Assembly: GCA_016709545.1 (NCBI GenBank)
Contig: JADJMO010000010.1
Span: forward strand, 232,654-296,653
DNA: 64,000 nucleotides
From: Myxococcales bacterium
Lineage (GTDB): Bacteria; Myxococcota_A; Polyangia; Polyangiales; JADJMO01
Direction of reading: 5' to 3'
How positions within the stretch are numbered: the stretch's first letter is position 1; each line of letters starts with the position of its first letter. The position numbers were made by a program, and so were the translations under genes. Under the pieces are notes generated by a model that saw nothing but the letters and a program-made list of their open reading frames with translations, ran no database searches and was not told where the DNA came from. This document shows positions 35,614-44,892 of the stretch, one piece after another.

Positions 35614-37035
35614 TCAGTCGTGGAAGTCCTCGAGGCGGACCGACGCAGCGCGCAACGCCTCGAGGGCCTCGGCGTCGGGGAAGGCGCTGAGCCGGACGCG
35701 GGGCGGGTGGTAGCCAGGCGCGGGGACGAAGCCCTCGCCGAGGATCTCGATGACGCGCTCGAACGGCACGAAGAAGGTGTCCTCGGCGGGCGCGTCGTCG
35801 CCGCGCGTGAGCATCACCACGTCGACCACGGGCAGGAGCGTGTCGATGCCCTCGCCCCACATGGCCCAGGTGAGCGGGAAGCCGTCGGAGCGCTGCAGGC
35901 CGCTCACGCTGGCGACGAAGAGGTCGATGTTCTCGCGCTCGTGGAGTGCGTCGAGGGCGTCCTTCTGCTCGCCGTACTCGCGGAGCGCGAGCTTCACGTG
36001 GCCGAGGCGCACCTGATGGGCGCACGGATGGCCGCTGGGCAGACGGAGCGGCACCACCGTGCCGTCGTCGGCCACGGTGTAGACGGCGGGGGAGATCGAG
36101 CGGTTCGAGGCCTCGTACTCGCGCTCGGCCATGCCGGCGAGGCGCTCGATCATCTCGGGGCGCGCGTCGCCGCCGATCCAGAACTGCGCGCGCTCGGGGA
36201 CGATCGCGATCGGACGGCCGTCGACGCGGCCCGCGAACGAGGCGAGGAGGCCCGGGAGCGCGAGGCGCGAGCTCTCGTAGCTGTCGTCGGCGACCACGTG
36301 GAACAGCGGCCCGACGTCGCGGTCGCAGAGCTCGGGCGGCGCGAAGAGCCTCTCGGCGTTGGCCATGGCCCGCGCGAGCGCGTCGTCGAGCGAGACGCCC
36401 CAGCGCTCGAGATCCGCGTTGCGCACCAGGCTGAGGCGCTGGTCGTCGTCGAGCGCGACGTACACGTCGACGAACGGGAGGAAGGGGCAGCCCGCGAGCG
36501 CCGGGTCCTGACCATTCGCGGAGAGGCCCACGTAGAAGCCGGTGGGGCGGATCACGGGGAGGAGACGCTCCGCGCCGACCTCCCAGGAGACCGACTCCTC
36601 GTCGGCCGAGAACAGGGCGCCGAGCCGCTCGAGCACGTAGGCGTCGCGATGGTCGGGGTCGACCTCGCGCGACTCGCGGAAGAAGTTCTCGAGGTAGACC
36701 ATGAACGCGCCCTCGCGGCCGACGATGCCGACGCGCAGCGCGAACTCGTCGGCGACGATGGCCACCGAGGAGACGCGCTCGTCGTCCTCGAGCAGCGCGG
36801 CGAGGTGGTCGGCGAAGTGCCGGCGCGGGTCGGCGGCCTTCGGGCGCTTCTTGGCCGCCGGCTTCTTGGCCGCGACGGGCTTCTTCTTCGGCGCCGCCTT
36901 CTTCGCGACGGGCTTCTTCTTCGGCGCCGCCTTCTTCGCGACGGGCTTCTTCTTCGGCGCCGCCTTCTTCTTCTTCGCCGCCTTCTTCGTGGCGACAGGC
37001 TTCTTCTTCGCGACCTTCTTGGTCTTGCCGGCCAT
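35614..37035 (-). CDS. DUF1444-like protein with histone-H1-like Lys/Ala/Pro tail
   Basis: A 473-residue protein. Residues 1-68 are a strongly basic low-complexity tail with an 11-residue unit (AKKAAPKKKPV) repeated three times, resembling eukaryotic histone H1 C-tails and bacterial H1-like proteins. The rest is an alpha/beta domain with SWEVGAERLLPVIRPTGFYV, VDVYVALDDDQRLSLV and LERWGVSLDDALARAMANAE, which resembles DUF1444 (YtpQ) proteins, followed by a second unit of similar design (VSGLQRSDGFPLTWAMWGEG, DTFFVPFERVIEIL). The basic tail suggests nucleic-acid binding. Cytoplasmic; function unknown. It lies 14 bases after the acyl-CoA dehydrogenase gene on the same strand. Confidence 0.78.
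   Translation of the reverse strand: MAGKTKKVAKKKPVATKKAAKKKKAAPKKKPVAKKAAPKKKPVAKKAAPKKKPVAAKKPAAKKRPKAADPRRHFADHLAALLEDDERVSSVAIVADEFALRVGIVGREGAFMVYLENFFRESREVDPDHRDAYVLERLGALFSADEESVSWEVGAERLLPVIRPTGFYVGLSANGQDPALAGCPFLPFVDVYVALDDDQRLSLVRNADLERWGVSLDDALARAMANAERLFAPPELCDRDVGPLFHVVADDSYESSRLALPGLLASFAGRVDGRPIAIVPERAQFWIGGDARPEMIERLAGMAEREYEASNRSISPAVYTVADDGTVVPLRLPSGHPCAHQVRLGHVKLALREYGEQKDALDALHERENIDLFVASVSGLQRSDGFPLTWAMWGEGIDTLLPVVDVVMLTRGDDAPAEDTFFVPFERVIEILGEGFVPAPGYHPPRVRLSAFPDAEALEALRAASVRLEDFHD
36873..36972. repeat. 33-base tandem repeat encoding Lys/Ala/Pro tail
   Basis: Three near-identical consecutive 33-base units (each carrying GGCTTCTTCTTCGGCGCCGC) encode the AKKAAPKKKPV repeats of the DUF1444-like protein. 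Copies are nearly identical in DNA as well as protein, indicating recent duplication or slippage. Confidence 0.8.
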
Positions 37036-37049
37036 GGGGCGAGCGTAGC

Positions 37050-38069
37050 TCAAGGCGCGAGCAGGCTGCGCGCGATCTGGGAGATCTGGATCTCGTCGGT
37101 GCCGCCGTAGATCTGCAGGACCTTGGCGTCGCGGCAGAGCTGCTCGACCTGGTACTCGGCCATGTAGCCGTTGCCGCCGAAGAGCTGCACGGCCTCGAGG
37201 GCCACGTCCATGGCGGCCTGCGCCGCGTAGAGCTTGCACGCGCTCGCCTCGGCGAGGGTCATGTCGCGCCCCGCGCCGGCGAGCTCGATCTGACGGAACA
37301 CGAGGTTCTGGAGGTTCATGCGGGCGACCTCCATCTTGGCGAGCTTGAGCTGCACGAGCTGGAAGTCGCCGATCGGCTTGCCGAACTGCACGCGCGTCTT
37401 CGCGTAGTCGATGCACAGCATGCGGCACTGCTCGACGATCCCGAGGGCCATCGCCGCGACGCCGGTGCGCTCGCTCGTGAACGTCTCCTTGGCCGACGAG
37501 CGCGCCGGGGCGTCCTCGGTCTCGCCGATCAGGCGGTCCTTGCCGACGCGGACGCCCTCGAGGAACAGCTCGCCGGTGGGCGAGGCGTGCAGGCCCATCT
37601 TGCGGAGCGGCTTGCTCTGCACGAGGCCCGGCGTGCCCTTGTCGAGCACGAAGCTCACGATCTTGCGCTGGTCGGGCGGGGTGACGCCGTCGTCGAGCTT
37701 GCAGATGAAGACGATGGTGTCGGCGAACGGGCCGTTGGTGATGAAGGCCATGCCCGGGCTGTAGCGGCACAGCTCGATCACCGGGATGGCGCGCATCGCG
37801 GCCTCGTTCATGGCGAGCTCGCCGCCCCGAGCGCGGGGCTCGCGCGGGGGCTCCCCGGCGGCGGCGCGCGCCTTCTCCTTCTCGATGCGCGCCTGGAACT
37901 GCGCGAGCGCCATCTCCTTCATGCCGAAGGTGTCGAACAGCTTGCGCAAGATGTCGTAGGGCGGGAGCTCGCCGTGCTCGAGCTCCATGCGCCGCGGGGC
38001 GATCTCCGTCGCGACGAACCGCTGGACCTGCTCGCGAATCGCGAGGTGCATCTCGCTCCATTCGATCAT
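37050..38069 (-). CDS. Acyl-CoA dehydrogenase with internal in-frame deletion
   Basis: A 339-residue acyl-CoA dehydrogenase. The N-terminal helical domain begins MIEWSEMHLAIREQVQRFVA. The middle beta domain resumes abruptly at FITNGPFADTIVFICKLDDG, and the C-terminal domain carries TSERTGVAAMALGIVEQC (Glu at the isovaleryl/long-chain catalytic-base position), YAKTRVQFGKPIGDFQLVQ, LFGGNGYMAEY and IYGGTDEIQISQIARSLL. About 55-70 residues normally found between Y-S-P-G-M-A and F-I-T-N-G, including the T-E-P-x-A-G-S-D flavin segment, are absent with no frame change (about 37748-37752). Normal length is about 380-400. As read, FAD binding would be impaired; assembly collapse is possible. Confidence 0.85.
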   Translation of the reverse strand: MIEWSEMHLAIREQVQRFVATEIAPRRMELEHGELPPYDILRKLFDTFGMKEMALAQFQARIEKEKARAAAGEPPREPRARGGELAMNEAAMRAIPVIELCRYSPGMAFITNGPFADTIVFICKLDDGVTPPDQRKIVSFVLDKGTPGLVQSKPLRKMGLHASPTGELFLEGVRVGKDRLIGETEDAPARSSAKETFTSERTGVAAMALGIVEQCRMLCIDYAKTRVQFGKPIGDFQLVQLKLAKMEVARMNLQNLVFRQIELAGAGRDMTLAEASACKLYAAQAAMDVALEAVQLFGGNGYMAEYQVEQLCRDAKVLQIYGGTDEIQISQIARSLLAP

Positions 38070-38101
38070 GGAGCGAGAGTATGGGGCTTGCGGGGCTGGG
38101 G

Positions 38102-40759
38102 CTAGCCGCCCGTGAAGACGCAGAGACCGGACGGCTTGTCGCAGGTGGAGCCGGGGGCCGTGGCGGGGCAGATCGACTCGCCGACGATGCTGCCGCACCG
38201 CGGCGCGCAGGCCTCGGTGGTGTTCCAGTTGCAGACGTACCCCGGGCGCTCGCACGCCTTGTCGGGCGCGCAGTGGCAGGCGTCCTCGTCGACGATGCCG
38301 TTGCCGTTGTCGTCCTTTCCGTTGCAGCACTCGGACTTGTAGAAGGCGCTCGCGCGGCAGTCCGGGTCGTCGCAGTCGGTGAGCCCGTCCTTGTCGTTGT
38401 CGATGCCGTCGGTGCAGGCCTTCACGCCGATCTCGGGCGTGGCGCCGGCGCAGCCGGGGGCGGTCGCGCAGGCCGGGTCGGCGCAGTCGGCGTAGCCGTT
38501 GGCGTCGTCGTCGACCTTGTTGTCGCAGATCTCCTTCAGCGAGTAGTCGATGGTGATCGAGAACTGGTACTTGCCGAAGTCACCGTAGGTGAAGCCGTCC
38601 ATGAACGCGTAGTAGACGCCGGCCTTGACCACCGGGATGTCGATCGCGCCGGCCCACTTGCCGCCGGCGTCGTCGTCGCAGCTCATCTCGGCGCCCGTGC
38701 TGCAGGAGCCGCGGCGGAGGTAGACCGTGCTGTCGAGCGGCGGGGTCGGCGTGCCGGCCGAGCTGATCTTGAGGCGCGCCGGCTTGGTGAGGACGATCCG
38801 GAACACCGCCTCCGGGCCCTTGCCGCCGCAGCTGCCGGTCGTGTGCGACCAGAACGTGCTCGTGTCGCCGAAGTAGGTGCCGCTCGCCGTCACGTTGAGG
38901 GCGGTGCTGCAGTTCTCGTGGCGGTCGATGCACCACTTGGTGGCGAAGCACGACGGGTCGTCGCAATCGGTGAACCCGTTGGCGTTGTCGTCCTTGAAGT
39001 TGTCGCAGACCTCGACCTTGGTCTTGCAAGCGTCGTCGAGGACGCACGCCGGGTCGGCGCAGTCGGTCAGGCCGTTGCAGCTGTTGTCGATGCCGTCGCT
39101 GCACTTCTCGGTCGTGCAGGTGGAGCACGCCGGGTCGACCGCGCAGAGCGGGTCGGCGCAGTCGACCTTGCCGTCGCAGTTGTCGTCCTTGCCGTTGGCG
39201 CAGAACTCCTTGCTCCCGGGCACGCAGAGGCACGGGGCGGCGGTCGCGCACTGCGGGTCGAAGCAATCGACGAGGCCGTTGCAGTTGTCGTCCTTGCCGT
39301 TGGTGCAGTCCTCGCGCTGCAGGCGGCAGAGGCAGGCGGAGGTGCTGGCGCAGGTGGCGTCGAGGCAGTCGGTCAGGCCGTTGCAGTCGTCGTCCTTGCC
39401 GTTGCCGCAGATCTCGACGGCGCCGCACGCACAGCTGGGGCTGGTCTTGCAGACCGGATCGCTGCAGTCGGCCAAGCCGTTGCAGTCGTCGTCCTTGCCG
39501 TTGCCGCAGATCTCGACCGGCCCGCACTCGGCGCAGGCCGGGAGCTTCTTGCAGGCGTCGTCGGCGCAGTCGGTCTTGCCGTTGCAGTCGTCGTCCTTGC
39601 CGTTGCCGCAGATCTCGACGGCGCCGCACGCGCACTTGGGGTCGGTCTTCTTGCAGACGTCGTCGGCGCAGTCGGGGAAGCCGTTGCAGTCGTCGTCCTT
39701 GCCGTTGCCGCAGATCTCGACGGGGCCGCAGCTGCCGCACTCGGGGAGGGCCTTGCAGGCGACGTCGGCGCAGTCGGTGAAGCCGTTGCAGTCGTCGTCC
39801 TTGCCGTTGCCGCAGGTCTCCTTGTCCGTACAGGTCTTGCACTCGGGCTGGTCGGCGCACGCCTTGTCGGCGCAGTCGGTGAGGCCGTTGCAGTCGTCGT
39901 CCTTGCCGTTGTTGCAGGTCTCCGCGGGCGCGCAGACCGCGCAGGCCGGGTCCTTGGCGCAGGCCGGGTCGAGGCAGTCGGTCAGGCCGTTGCAGTCGTC
40001 GTCCTTCTTGTCGGTGCAGCTGGTCTCGATCGGCGTGCAGACCGCGCAGCCCGGGGTGCCCTTGCAGATCGGGTCGGCGCAGTCGGTGAGTCCGTTGCAG
40101 TCGTCGTCCTTGCCGTTGCCGCAGATCTCCGGGCCGGTGCAGGCGCCGCACTCCGGCGTGCCCTTGCAGGCCGGGTCGGCGCAGTCGGCCGGGCCGTTGC
40201 AGTCGTCGTCCTTGCCGTTGCCGCAGATCTCGTGGTCGATGCACCCGCCGCCACACGCCGGCTGGGGCTTGCACGCCGGATCGGCGCAGTCGACGAGGCC
40301 GTTGCAGTCGTTGTCGCGCCCGTCGACGCAGTTGCGCTCGATGCCGGGCTCGGGGACGCAGGGGCCCGAGCAGATCGGGTCGCTGGCGCAGTCCGGGTCC
40401 TTGCAGTCGACGAGACCGTCGCAGTCGTTGTCCATCCCGTCGCCGCACTTCTCGCCGGCCTTCGGGTTGCTGAGCGGGTCGAGGTCGTTGCAGTCGGTGC
40501 CGCCGCAGGCCTTGTCCTGGAAGCCGTCCTTGTCCTGGTCCTTGGCGCGGTGCTCGCACTTGCCGCCGATGCAGAGGTCCTCGGTGCACAGCTTGTCGTC
40601 GACGCAGTCGGAGTTGGTGACGCAGGTCTTCACGTCGCCGTCGGTCCCGCTGTCGAACGCGATGTCGGTGGCGTCTTCGCCGATGCCGGAGCGCCCGCAG
40701 GCGGTGAGGCTCAGGACCGACAGGAGAACGAACGTACAGCGGAGCAGCGAGCTGGCCAT
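38102..40759 (-). CDS. MopE-like Cys/Asp repeat lipoprotein
   Basis: An 885-residue lipoprotein (signal with LTAC lipobox). After a Cys-rich start (CVTNSDCVDDKLCTEDLC) come 15 consecutive units of about 31-36 residues with E-x-C-x-(N/D)-G-x-D-(D/N)-D-C-(N/D)-G-x-x-D-C-x-D-x-x-C. A PPC-like beta domain (about residues 615-740, including TGSCGGKGPEAVFRIVLTKP) and two further units follow, making 17. The unit matches the putative metal-binding (MopE-type) motif; the Asp/Asn pattern looks like a calcium loop, with cysteines likely paired. Surface-anchored; role unknown. The start at 40759 is divergent from mfd. Confidence 0.85.
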   Translation of the reverse strand: MASSLLRCTFVLLSVLSLTACGRSGIGEDATDIAFDSGTDGDVKTCVTNSDCVDDKLCTEDLCIGGKCEHRAKDQDKDGFQDKACGGTDCNDLDPLSNPKAGEKCGDGMDNDCDGLVDCKDPDCASDPICSGPCVPEPGIERNCVDGRDNDCNGLVDCADPACKPQPACGGGCIDHEICGNGKDDDCNGPADCADPACKGTPECGACTGPEICGNGKDDDCNGLTDCADPICKGTPGCAVCTPIETSCTDKKDDDCNGLTDCLDPACAKDPACAVCAPAETCNNGKDDDCNGLTDCADKACADQPECKTCTDKETCGNGKDDDCNGFTDCADVACKALPECGSCGPVEICGNGKDDDCNGFPDCADDVCKKTDPKCACGAVEICGNGKDDDCNGKTDCADDACKKLPACAECGPVEICGNGKDDDCNGLADCSDPVCKTSPSCACGAVEICGNGKDDDCNGLTDCLDATCASTSACLCRLQREDCTNGKDDNCNGLVDCFDPQCATAAPCLCVPGSKEFCANGKDDNCDGKVDCADPLCAVDPACSTCTTEKCSDGIDNSCNGLTDCADPACVLDDACKTKVEVCDNFKDDNANGFTDCDDPSCFATKWCIDRHENCSTALNVTASGTYFGDTSTFWSHTTGSCGGKGPEAVFRIVLTKPARLKISSAGTPTPPLDSTVYLRRGSCSTGAEMSCDDDAGGKWAGAIDIPVVKAGVYYAFMDGFTYGDFGKYQFSITIDYSLKEICDNKVDDDANGYADCADPACATAPGCAGATPEIGVKACTDGIDNDKDGLTDCDDPDCRASAFYKSECCNGKDDNGNGIVDEDACHCAPDKACERPGYVCNWNTTEACAPRCGSIVGESICPATAPGSTCDKPSGLCVFTGG
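38990..40450. repeat. Array of about 15 degenerate 95-105-base coding repeats
   Basis: Within the MopE-like gene, the plus-strand phrase GTTGCAGTCGTCGTCCTTGC or close variants recurs about every 95-105 bases. The spacing varies by whole codons and the intervening sequence diverges, as expected for protein repeats. It is not a CRISPR array. Confidence 0.8.
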
Positions 40760-40921
40760 GGGGGGCCCGCAGCATGGCACGAGCCGTACCGACCGGGAAA
40801 CCCGGAGCAACCGCGCATGCGTCAGGATCGGAACGGACACACCCTCAGCAGCCGAGCCTGGAGGCCGACAGCGCACGCACGGTGGACGGCGGGGCGCCGC
40901 CTCCCTACGACCCACGCCTCG

Positions 40922-43900
40922 ATGCCCCGGCTCGGCGACGTGGTGGACGCGGCAGAGCTCGCCGACGATCTGCGGGAGCAGCGCCGTGCGGCCGCGGACG
41001 CGCTCGATCCGATCGAGGATCCGTTGCACGTCCCGGACGACGGGCGGCCCCTCACCTCGGTGGCCGAGATCTCGTCACGGCTACGGTGCGGCCGGGTCGA
41101 CGTCGTCGGCGTGCGGGGGGCGGCGCTCGGTCACCTCGTGGCGCGCCTCTCGCGCGAGGGGAAGCCCGTGGTCGTGGTGGTGGCCGACGCCGAGCGCGGC
41201 CGCGCGCTGGTGGCCGACCTCGAGCACTTCACGAGCCACGGCGAGATCGACGCGGAAGACGCGGAGGACGCGGCCGTCGGCGACGTGTTGCTGCTCACCG
41301 GCTCGGAGTCGAGCCCCTACGCCGACGTCTCGCCCGACCGACGCGGCGCGCTCGCGCGGGTCTCGACGCTGGCCCACGTCACGCGCGGCTTCTCGGTGCT
41401 CGTCCTCACCGCGACGGCGCTCGCCCGGCGGGTCATGCCGCGCGCGACGCTGCTCGCGCACACGCCGATGGTTCGTGTCGACGACGAGGTGGATCGCGAT
41501 CCGCTGGTGACGCGGCTCGTCGAGGCAGGGTACCTGCGGGTGCCCGTGGTCGAGGACCCGGGCACCCTCGCGGTGCGCGGCGCGCTGGTCGACGTGTGGC
41601 CGCCGAGCGCGCGGCTGCCGGTGCGCATCGAGCTCTACGGGGACATGGTCGCGTCGATCAAGACGTTCGACCCCGAGAAGCAGCGCACGCTCGACGACGT
41701 GCGCGAGGTGGTGCTGCCGCCGGCGCGCGAGGCGATCCTCGACGCCGAGAGCGTGGCCCGGGCACGCGCCCGCACGACCGAGCTCTGCGACGCGGTCGAC
41801 ATGCCGACCAGCAAGGCCCGGCAGCTCGCCGAGGACATCGCCCAGGGGCGCGCGTTCTTCGGCGCCGACGGGTTCTTGCCGGCGTTCCACGACGGGCTCG
41901 ACGCGATCTTCGCGTATCTGCCCGCGGAGGCGCGGTGGGTGATCGACGACCCAGCCGCGGTCGCGACGGGCGTGCGCGCTGCCTACGCCGAGCCGGCCGC
42001 CGGGGTCGCCGCGTTCGCGCCCTCCGAGCACTTCGTCGGCGAAGGCGAGATCGCCGCGCGGCTCACGGCGCCCCTGGTGGTGCACCGGGTGGCGGTGGAG
42101 GGGTCGCCCAAGGATGGTCCGCTCGACGCGCTCGTCGCCGCGCCGCCCGACACGCCGACCCTCGGCGCGAAGGACCAGGGCGACCTCGTGCGCGCGATCC
42201 AGCAAGCGCGGGCGCGGGCCACGAAGGGCGGCGCGCTCGACCCGCTCGTGCGTCGGGTCGCGGTGTGGCGCGAGGCCGGCATCCGCACCATCGTCGCCGC
42301 GCGCACGGTGACCCAGGCCGAGCGCCTCGCGGCCCTGCTGCGCGCCCACGAGGAGACCGTGCGCACGGTCCTCGTGCGGTTCGATGCGGGTCTGCTCGAC
42401 GATCCGAGCTTCGGGCGCGACGAGGTGGCGATCGTCGTCGGGCCGCTCACCCACGGCGCGATCCTCGCTTCGGAGCGGCTCGCGCTGGTCACCGAGGAGG
42501 AGCTGTTCGGCGCGCGCGGCAAGCGGAAGGCGGCGAGCAAGGGCACGCGACGCGACGCCGCGCGACCGTTCCTCGAGGACCTGCGCGCGCTCTCGGTGGG
42601 CGACCTCGTGGTGCACGTCGAGCACGGCGTGGGCCGCTACCTCGGGCTCGAGCACCGCGACCTGCTCGGGCCCGCGACGATCGACGCCGACGGCAAGCTG
42701 CACCAGCAGAAGACGCGCGTGGACCTGCTGGTCGTCGAATACGGCGGCGGGCGCCTCTACCTGCCCGTCCACCGCCTCCACCAGATCCAGAAGTACTCGG
42801 GCGAGGCCGAGAAGGCAGTCCGGCTCGACAAGCTCGGCGGCTCGACGTTCACCAAGACCAAGCAGCGCGTGGAGCGCGACGTGCGCCGCATGGCGGACGA
42901 GCTCCTCAAGCTCTACGCCGAGCGCAAGGCCACGGTCACCGACGTGCTCCCGCCCATCGACGACGGCTACCGCGAGTTCGAGGCCACCTTCCCCTTCGAG
43001 GAGACCCAGGACCAGGCGCGCGCGATCGAGGACGTGCTCGCCGACCTCGAGAAGCCGCAGCCCATGGACCGCCTGGTGTGCGGCGACGTGGGATTCGGCA
43101 AGACCGAGGTGGCCGTGCGCGCCGCGTTCCGCACGGCCAGCAACGGGCGCCAGGTCGCGGTGCTGTGCCCGACGACGGTGCTCGCGCAGCAGCACTACCA
43201 CACCTTCGCTTCTCGCCTCGAGGAGCACCCCCTCACGGTGGCGCCGCTGTCGCGGTTCCAGGACAAGGCCGAGCAGACCGCGACCCTCAGGCGCATCAAG
43301 GAGGGCAAGGTCGACATCGTCGTCGGCACCCACCGCCTGCTCTCCAAGGACGTCCACTTCAAGGACCTCGGCCTGCTCGTGGTCGACGAGGAGCAGCGCT
43401 TCGGCGTCACGCACAAGGAGCGCATCAAGCAGCTCCGCACGCGCGTGCACGTGATCACGCTGACCGCGACGCCGATCCCGCGCACGCTGCAGATGGCCGT
43501 CGGCGGCCTCCGCGATCTGTCGCTCATCACCACTCCGCCGGTGGACCGGCGCGCGATCCGCACGGTGATCACGCGCTGGGACGACAAGGTCGTGCGCGAG
43601 GCGATCACCCGCGAGCTCTCGCGCGGCGGCCAGGTGTTCTACGTGCACAACCGCGTGGGAGGAGACACCGGCGGCGGCATCTACGAGAAGGCGCAGAAGG
43701 TGACCGCGCTCGTGCCGACGGCGCGGGTCGGCGTGGCGCATGGGCAGATGAGCGAGGAGGCGCTCGAGGCCGCGATGGTCGATTTCGTCGAGGGGCGCAT
43801 CGACGTGCTCTGCGCCACGGCGATCGTCGAGAGCGGCCTCGACATCCCGCGCGCGAACACCATCATCATCGACGGCGCCCACCTCTTCGGGCTCAGCCAG

Positions 43901-44653
43901 CTCTACCAGCTCCGCGGGCGCGTCGGCCGCAGCAAGGAGCGCGCGTACTGCTACCTCGTCGTGCCGCCCGAGGCCGCGATGACCGACGAGGCGCGCGCGC
44001 GCATCGAGGCGCTCGAGAAGCACACCGAGCTCGGGTCCGGGTTCAAGATCGCGGCGCTCGACCTCGAGATCCGCGGCGCCGGCGACCTGCTCGGCGGCGA
44101 GCAGAGCGGGAACGTCGCCTCGGTCGGGCTCGAGATGTTCGCTTCGATGCTCGAGGACGCGGTGTCGGAGTTGCGTGGCGACGTGCTGCTCGGGAGTCGC
44201 GCGACGGACCCCGAGCTCTCGCTCGACGTGGAGGCCTATCTGCCCGACGACTACGTCGACGAGGTGGGCGTGCGGCTCTCGCTCTACAAGCGGCTCGCGC
44301 AGGCCGAGGACGACGACGCGGTGCGGGACCTCGCCGCCGAGATGGAGGACCGCTTCGGCCCACCGCCGCGCGAGGCGCTGCGCTTCGTGCAGCTGATGCA
44401 CCTCAAGTGCGCGCTGCGCGAGCTGCGCGCGCTCGGGTGCGAGGCGACGGCGGAGCGGGTCACGCTGCACCTCGCGAGCGGCGCGCCGATCGACGCGGAG
44501 GCGATCGGCAAGGCGGTGGCGAAGAAGGGCTCGCCGTGGAAGCTCTCGCCGGACATGCGCCTGTCGCTCCGGCTCGCGCCGGGAGAGGCGAACGACGGGC
44601 TCGCGGCGGCGGAGAAGGCGCTCGATCGGCTCGCGGCGTTCCGGAAGCAGTGA
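40922..44653 (+). CDS. mfd: Transcription-repair coupling factor
   Basis: A 1243-residue Mfd. The N-terminal UvrB-homology region contains DVLLLTGSESSPYADVSPDR. The RNA-polymerase-interacting domain starts GDLVVHVEHGVGRYLGLEHR. The RecG-like translocase has TFPFEETQDQARAIEDVLAD, Walker A GDVGFGKTE (about 720), DEEQRFG (about 821), TATPIPRTLQMA, GQMSEEALEAAM and QLYQLRGRVGRSKERAYCYL, and the D7 domain ends the protein. It removes stalled RNA polymerase at DNA lesions and recruits UvrA. ATG 40922 is the first plausible start; an open frame upstream back to 38081 is antisense to the repeat lipoprotein. The stop lies ten bases before the first inverted-repeat element. Confidence 0.95.
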   Translation: MPRLGDVVDAAELADDLREQRRAAADALDPIEDPLHVPDDGRPLTSVAEISSRLRCGRVDVVGVRGAALGHLVARLSREGKPVVVVVADAERGRALVADLEHFTSHGEIDAEDAEDAAVGDVLLLTGSESSPYADVSPDRRGALARVSTLAHVTRGFSVLVLTATALARRVMPRATLLAHTPMVRVDDEVDRDPLVTRLVEAGYLRVPVVEDPGTLAVRGALVDVWPPSARLPVRIELYGDMVASIKTFDPEKQRTLDDVREVVLPPAREAILDAESVARARARTTELCDAVDMPTSKARQLAEDIAQGRAFFGADGFLPAFHDGLDAIFAYLPAEARWVIDDPAAVATGVRAAYAEPAAGVAAFAPSEHFVGEGEIAARLTAPLVVHRVAVEGSPKDGPLDALVAAPPDTPTLGAKDQGDLVRAIQQARARATKGGALDPLVRRVAVWREAGIRTIVAARTVTQAERLAALLRAHEETVRTVLVRFDAGLLDDPSFGRDEVAIVVGPLTHGAILASERLALVTEEELFGARGKRKAASKGTRRDAARPFLEDLRALSVGDLVVHVEHGVGRYLGLEHRDLLGPATIDADGKLHQQKTRVDLLVVEYGGGRLYLPVHRLHQIQKYSGEAEKAVRLDKLGGSTFTKTKQRVERDVRRMADELLKLYAERKATVTDVLPPIDDGYREFEATFPFEETQDQARAIEDVLADLEKPQPMDRLVCGDVGFGKTEVAVRAAFRTASNGRQVAVLCPTTVLAQQHYHTFASRLEEHPLTVAPLSRFQDKAEQTATLRRIKEGKVDIVVGTHRLLSKDVHFKDLGLLVVDEEQRFGVTHKERIKQLRTRVHVITLTATPIPRTLQMAVGGLRDLSLITTPPVDRRAIRTVITRWDDKVVREAITRELSRGGQVFYVHNRVGGDTGGGIYEKAQKVTALVPTARVGVAHGQMSEEALEAAMVDFVEGRIDVLCATAIVESGLDIPRANTIIIDGAHLFGLSQLYQLRGRVGRSKERAYCYLVVPPEAAMTDEARARIEALEKHTELGSGFKIAALDLEIRGAGDLLGGEQSGNVASVGLEMFASMLEDAVSELRGDVLLGSRATDPELSLDVEAYLPDDYVDEVGVRLSLYKRLAQAEDDDAVRDLAAEMEDRFGPPPREALRFVQLMHLKCALRELRALGCEATAERVTLHLASGAPIDAEAIGKAVAKKGSPWKLSPDMRLSLRLAPGEANDGLAAAEKALDRLAAFRKQ

Positions 44654-44662
44654 CTCAAGGCG

Positions 44663-44887
44663 TGTCGAAGAATGCCCCCGGCCTGAAAGCCCGGGGCACC
44701 GACGGCCGCTGAAGCCCGGGGCATCGACCCCGGGCTCGACGTCACGCTGGACGGGCTGAACTCCCTTCTGCGGTCCGTTGCAGCGACGTCCAGCCAGTGA
44801 TTTGGGACGTGAAGCCCGGGGTGAAAGGCCCCGGGCTTGCGGTGTAATCGGTGCCCCGGGGCTTCAGCCCGGGGGCATTTATCGACA
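44663..44887. repeat. Structured inverted-repeat element, copy 1 (MITE-like)
   Basis: About 225 bases with terminal inverted repeats: TGTCGAAGAATGCCCCC at the left and the complement of TGTCGATAAATGCCCCC at the right. Each end is itself a near-palindrome (CCCGGGCT-GA-AGCCCGGG type), and an internal perfect hairpin pairs AAGCCCGGGG with CCCCGGGCTT. The ends and hairpins match copy 2 closely, while the central 80 bases are only moderately similar. No protein is encoded. It sits between mfd and the STAS-like gene and could act as a terminator for both. Confidence 0.8.
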
Positions 44888-44892
44888 GGCCT

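Noticed and set aside
38990..40450. CRISPR-like regularly spaced repeats
   Set aside because: The repeats are in-frame protein-coding units with variable, related spacers and no cas genes nearby.
38081..40921. N-terminal extension of mfd by 947 codons
   Set aside because: The extension is antisense to the MopE-like gene and consists of V-A-V-V-V-L-A-V-type shadow repeats. ATG 40922 gives a normal Mfd length.
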